A DNA stretch of 64,000 nucleotides, from contig NZ_CP003915.1 in NCBI RefSeq assembly GCF_000521505.1, forward strand, positions 3,410,001 to 3,474,000, given 5' to 3'. Positions 62,774 through 64,000 of the stretch are shown in pieces. How positions within the stretch are numbered: position 1 is the stretch's first letter; the number at the start of each line of letters is the position of its first letter. The stretch is from Advenella mimigardefordensis DPN7. Lineage in GTDB: Bacteria > Pseudomonadota > Gammaproteobacteria > Burkholderiales > Burkholderiaceae_B. The translations under genes were made by a program, and so were the position numbers. The notes beneath the pieces are model-generated. The model saw nothing but the letters and a program-made list of their open reading frames with translations. It was not told the DNA's origin and made no database searches.

Positions 62774-64000
62774 ATGGCATCAATACCAATTACGCCGTCG
62801 GACATTTCAGGCCGTATAGAACGGCTTCCGATGACAAGTTATCAAACCAAACTATTCTGTATTATCGCGACCGCATGGTTCTTTGATTCGATGGATCTGG
62901 GCGTCATGACCTTTATTCTGGGGTCAATCAAGGCCGAATTTGGTCTGAGCATTGCCCAGACCGGTGTTGTGGCTAGCGCCAGTTTTCTTGGCATGCTGCT
63001 CGGTGCCGCTGTCGCCGGCATGTTAGCTGACCGGTTTGGCCGCAAACCTGTCTTCCAGATCAGCATGGTGTTCTGGGGGCTCGGCAGCCTTTTCTGTGGT
63101 CTCTCGACCGACGTCAACATGCTGATTGCCAGCCGCATCGTACTGGGTTTCGGCATGGGCATGGAATTTCCGGTCGGGTTATCGATCGTCTCGGAAATTG
63201 TTCCCGCCAATCGACGCGGCAGATATCTGGCCATTCTGGAAGGTTTCTGGCCTATTGGTTTCATCTGTTCCGGTCTGCTCAGCTACCTGCTGCTGGACTC
63301 GATAGGCTGGCGGGGTATTTTCTTTGTATTGGCAGTACCGGCAGTGTTTGTGTTCTATATCCGCCGTCAAGTGCCGGAATCGCCGCGCTGGTTGTCTGAC
63401 TCCGGTCAAAATGAAAAAGCCGACAGTGTGATGACGTCCATGGAAAACCATGTGCGCAAAACCCTGAACAATAAGGAACTGCCTCCTGTTGTTCCGCTGC
63501 CGGCGGCTGCCGCCCAGTCTGCTACGGGCTCCAGTTTTTCAGAGTTGTGGAAAGGTGAATACGGACGCCGCACACTGATGCTGTGGATTCTGTGGTTCTT
63601 TGCACTCATGGGCTATTACGGCCTGACCAGCTGGCTGGGCGCGTTGCTGCAGCAGGCGGGTTATGAAGTGACCAAATCCGTACAGTACACCGTCACCATT
63701 TCACTGGCAGGCATTCCGGGTTTTATCTTCGCCTCCTGGATCATCGAGAAAATCGGCCGCAAGCCTACCTGTGTCCTGTTGTTGCTGGGCAGCGCCGTTT
63801 CAGTCTATATCTACGGGCACGTGGCCAGCGTCCAGGGCGAACTTCACTACCTGATGATGTCCGGCATGTTCATGCAGTTCTGTCTTTTTGGCATGTGGTC
63901 CATTCTGTACGCCTACACCCCTGAACTGTATCCCACTCGCATTCGTGCCACCGGCGCCGGATTCGCCTCTTCCATCGGTCGGCTGGGTTCGTTCGTAGGA
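62774..64000 (+). CDS. MFS metabolite:H+ symporter (3' end outside window)
   Basis: An open frame from ATG 62774, preceded by AAGGAGAC, to the window edge (409 codons, no stop). The first helices begin after IERLPMTSYQ, a pattern of the metabolite:H+ symporter group (NiaP/YdjE-like). The motif A GMLADRFGRKPV follows helix 2 (about 81-92), and a second, late motif-A-like loop is EKIGRKPT (about 324). GMEFPVGLSIVSEIVP and PELYPTRIRATGAG are typical sugar/aromatic acid carrier motifs. It probably imports the substrate of the hydrolase/dehydrogenase pair. The remaining C-terminal helix or two lie beyond base 64000. Confidence 0.9.
   Translation, partial: MASIPITPSDISGRIERLPMTSYQTKLFCIIATAWFFDSMDLGVMTFILGSIKAEFGLSIAQTGVVASASFLGMLLGAAVAGMLADRFGRKPVFQISMVFWGLGSLFCGLSTDVNMLIASRIVLGFGMGMEFPVGLSIVSEIVPANRRGRYLAILEGFWPIGFICSGLLSYLLLDSIGWRGIFFVLAVPAVFVFYIRRQVPESPRWLSDSGQNEKADSVMTSMENHVRKTLNNKELPPVVPLPAAAAQSATGSSFSELWKGEYGRRTLMLWILWFFALMGYYGLTSWLGALLQQAGYEVTKSVQYTVTISLAGIPGFIFASWIIEKIGRKPTCVLLLLGSAVSVYIYGHVASVQGELHYLMMSGMFMQFCLFGMWSILYAYTPELYPTRIRATGAGFASSIGRLGSFVG

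Overview
The window looks like chromosomal DNA of a betaproteobacterium of the Alcaligenaceae (Bordetella/Achromobacter/Advenella group). The reasons are the tolR-tolA-tolB-pal-cpoB order, many small LysR/MFS/DMT/Bug-type genes, a Bug-family (tripartite tricarboxylate) binding protein, a cyanide-insensitive bd oxidase, and moderately high GC with dense, often overlapping genes. Advenella is my best guess at genus, but I cannot test it here. Both ends cut genes: tolR at the left and an MFS transporter at the right. I see no rRNA, tRNA, CRISPR array, insertion sequence or phage gene, and no gene-free stretch reaches 300 bases.

Layout. 1-4.4 kb: Tol-Pal envelope cluster closed by a clear terminator. 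4.4-10.9 kb: single housekeeping or stress genes (alpha/beta hydrolase, ClC chloride transporter, PCuAC copper chaperone, GST, DJ-1/PfpI protein, DedA protein, orphan amino-acid binding protein). 11-16.7 kb: a Fur-box-preceded hydroxamate siderophore importer fhuC-fhuD-fhuB running into a pabB-pabC fusion. 16.8-23.3 kb: PHB-depolymerase-type esterase, adenine deaminase, bd oxidase operon (cioA-cioB-DUF2474) and an SGNH esterase. 23.4-33 kb: LysR regulators with MFS and Bug/esterase modules, class II aldolase, DsbA-like protein, SMR pump, a PhnZ-like HD protein and a nitroreductase. 32.5-37.7 kb: MarR-controlled tripartite efflux operon (FUSC, DUF1656, HlyD, outer membrane factor) with a perfect 18-bp palindrome at its promoter. 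37.8-41.7 kb: NHEJ pair ku-ligD. 41.8-47.8 kb: ArsC-like protein, MetY sulfhydrylase, AraC/DMT, LysE and a GATase1-AraC regulator. 47.9-53.1 kb: heterotetrameric sarcosine oxidase soxBDAG.

The last 11 kb is the most distinctive. From 53.2 to 59.6 kb a LysR gene faces a six-gene operon: periplasmic amino-acid-type binding protein, two permeases, a non-canonical argininosuccinate-lyase-superfamily enzyme, and two ABC ATPases. The lyase sits inside the transporter operon and departs from true ArgH at several conserved positions. My inference is an uptake-and-cleave system for an N-substituted aspartate (argininosuccinate-like, or an aminopolycarboxylate such as EDDS or iminodisuccinate). From 59.6 kb to the end, a GntR/FCD regulator faces a small hydrolase, an iron-type alcohol dehydrogenase and a metabolite:H+ symporter, with a candidate operator dyad in the divergent promoter. 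This looks like a second catabolic module of unknown substrate.

Functional calls rest on reading motifs, lengths and gene order by eye. No database search was possible, so substrate assignments are inferences.
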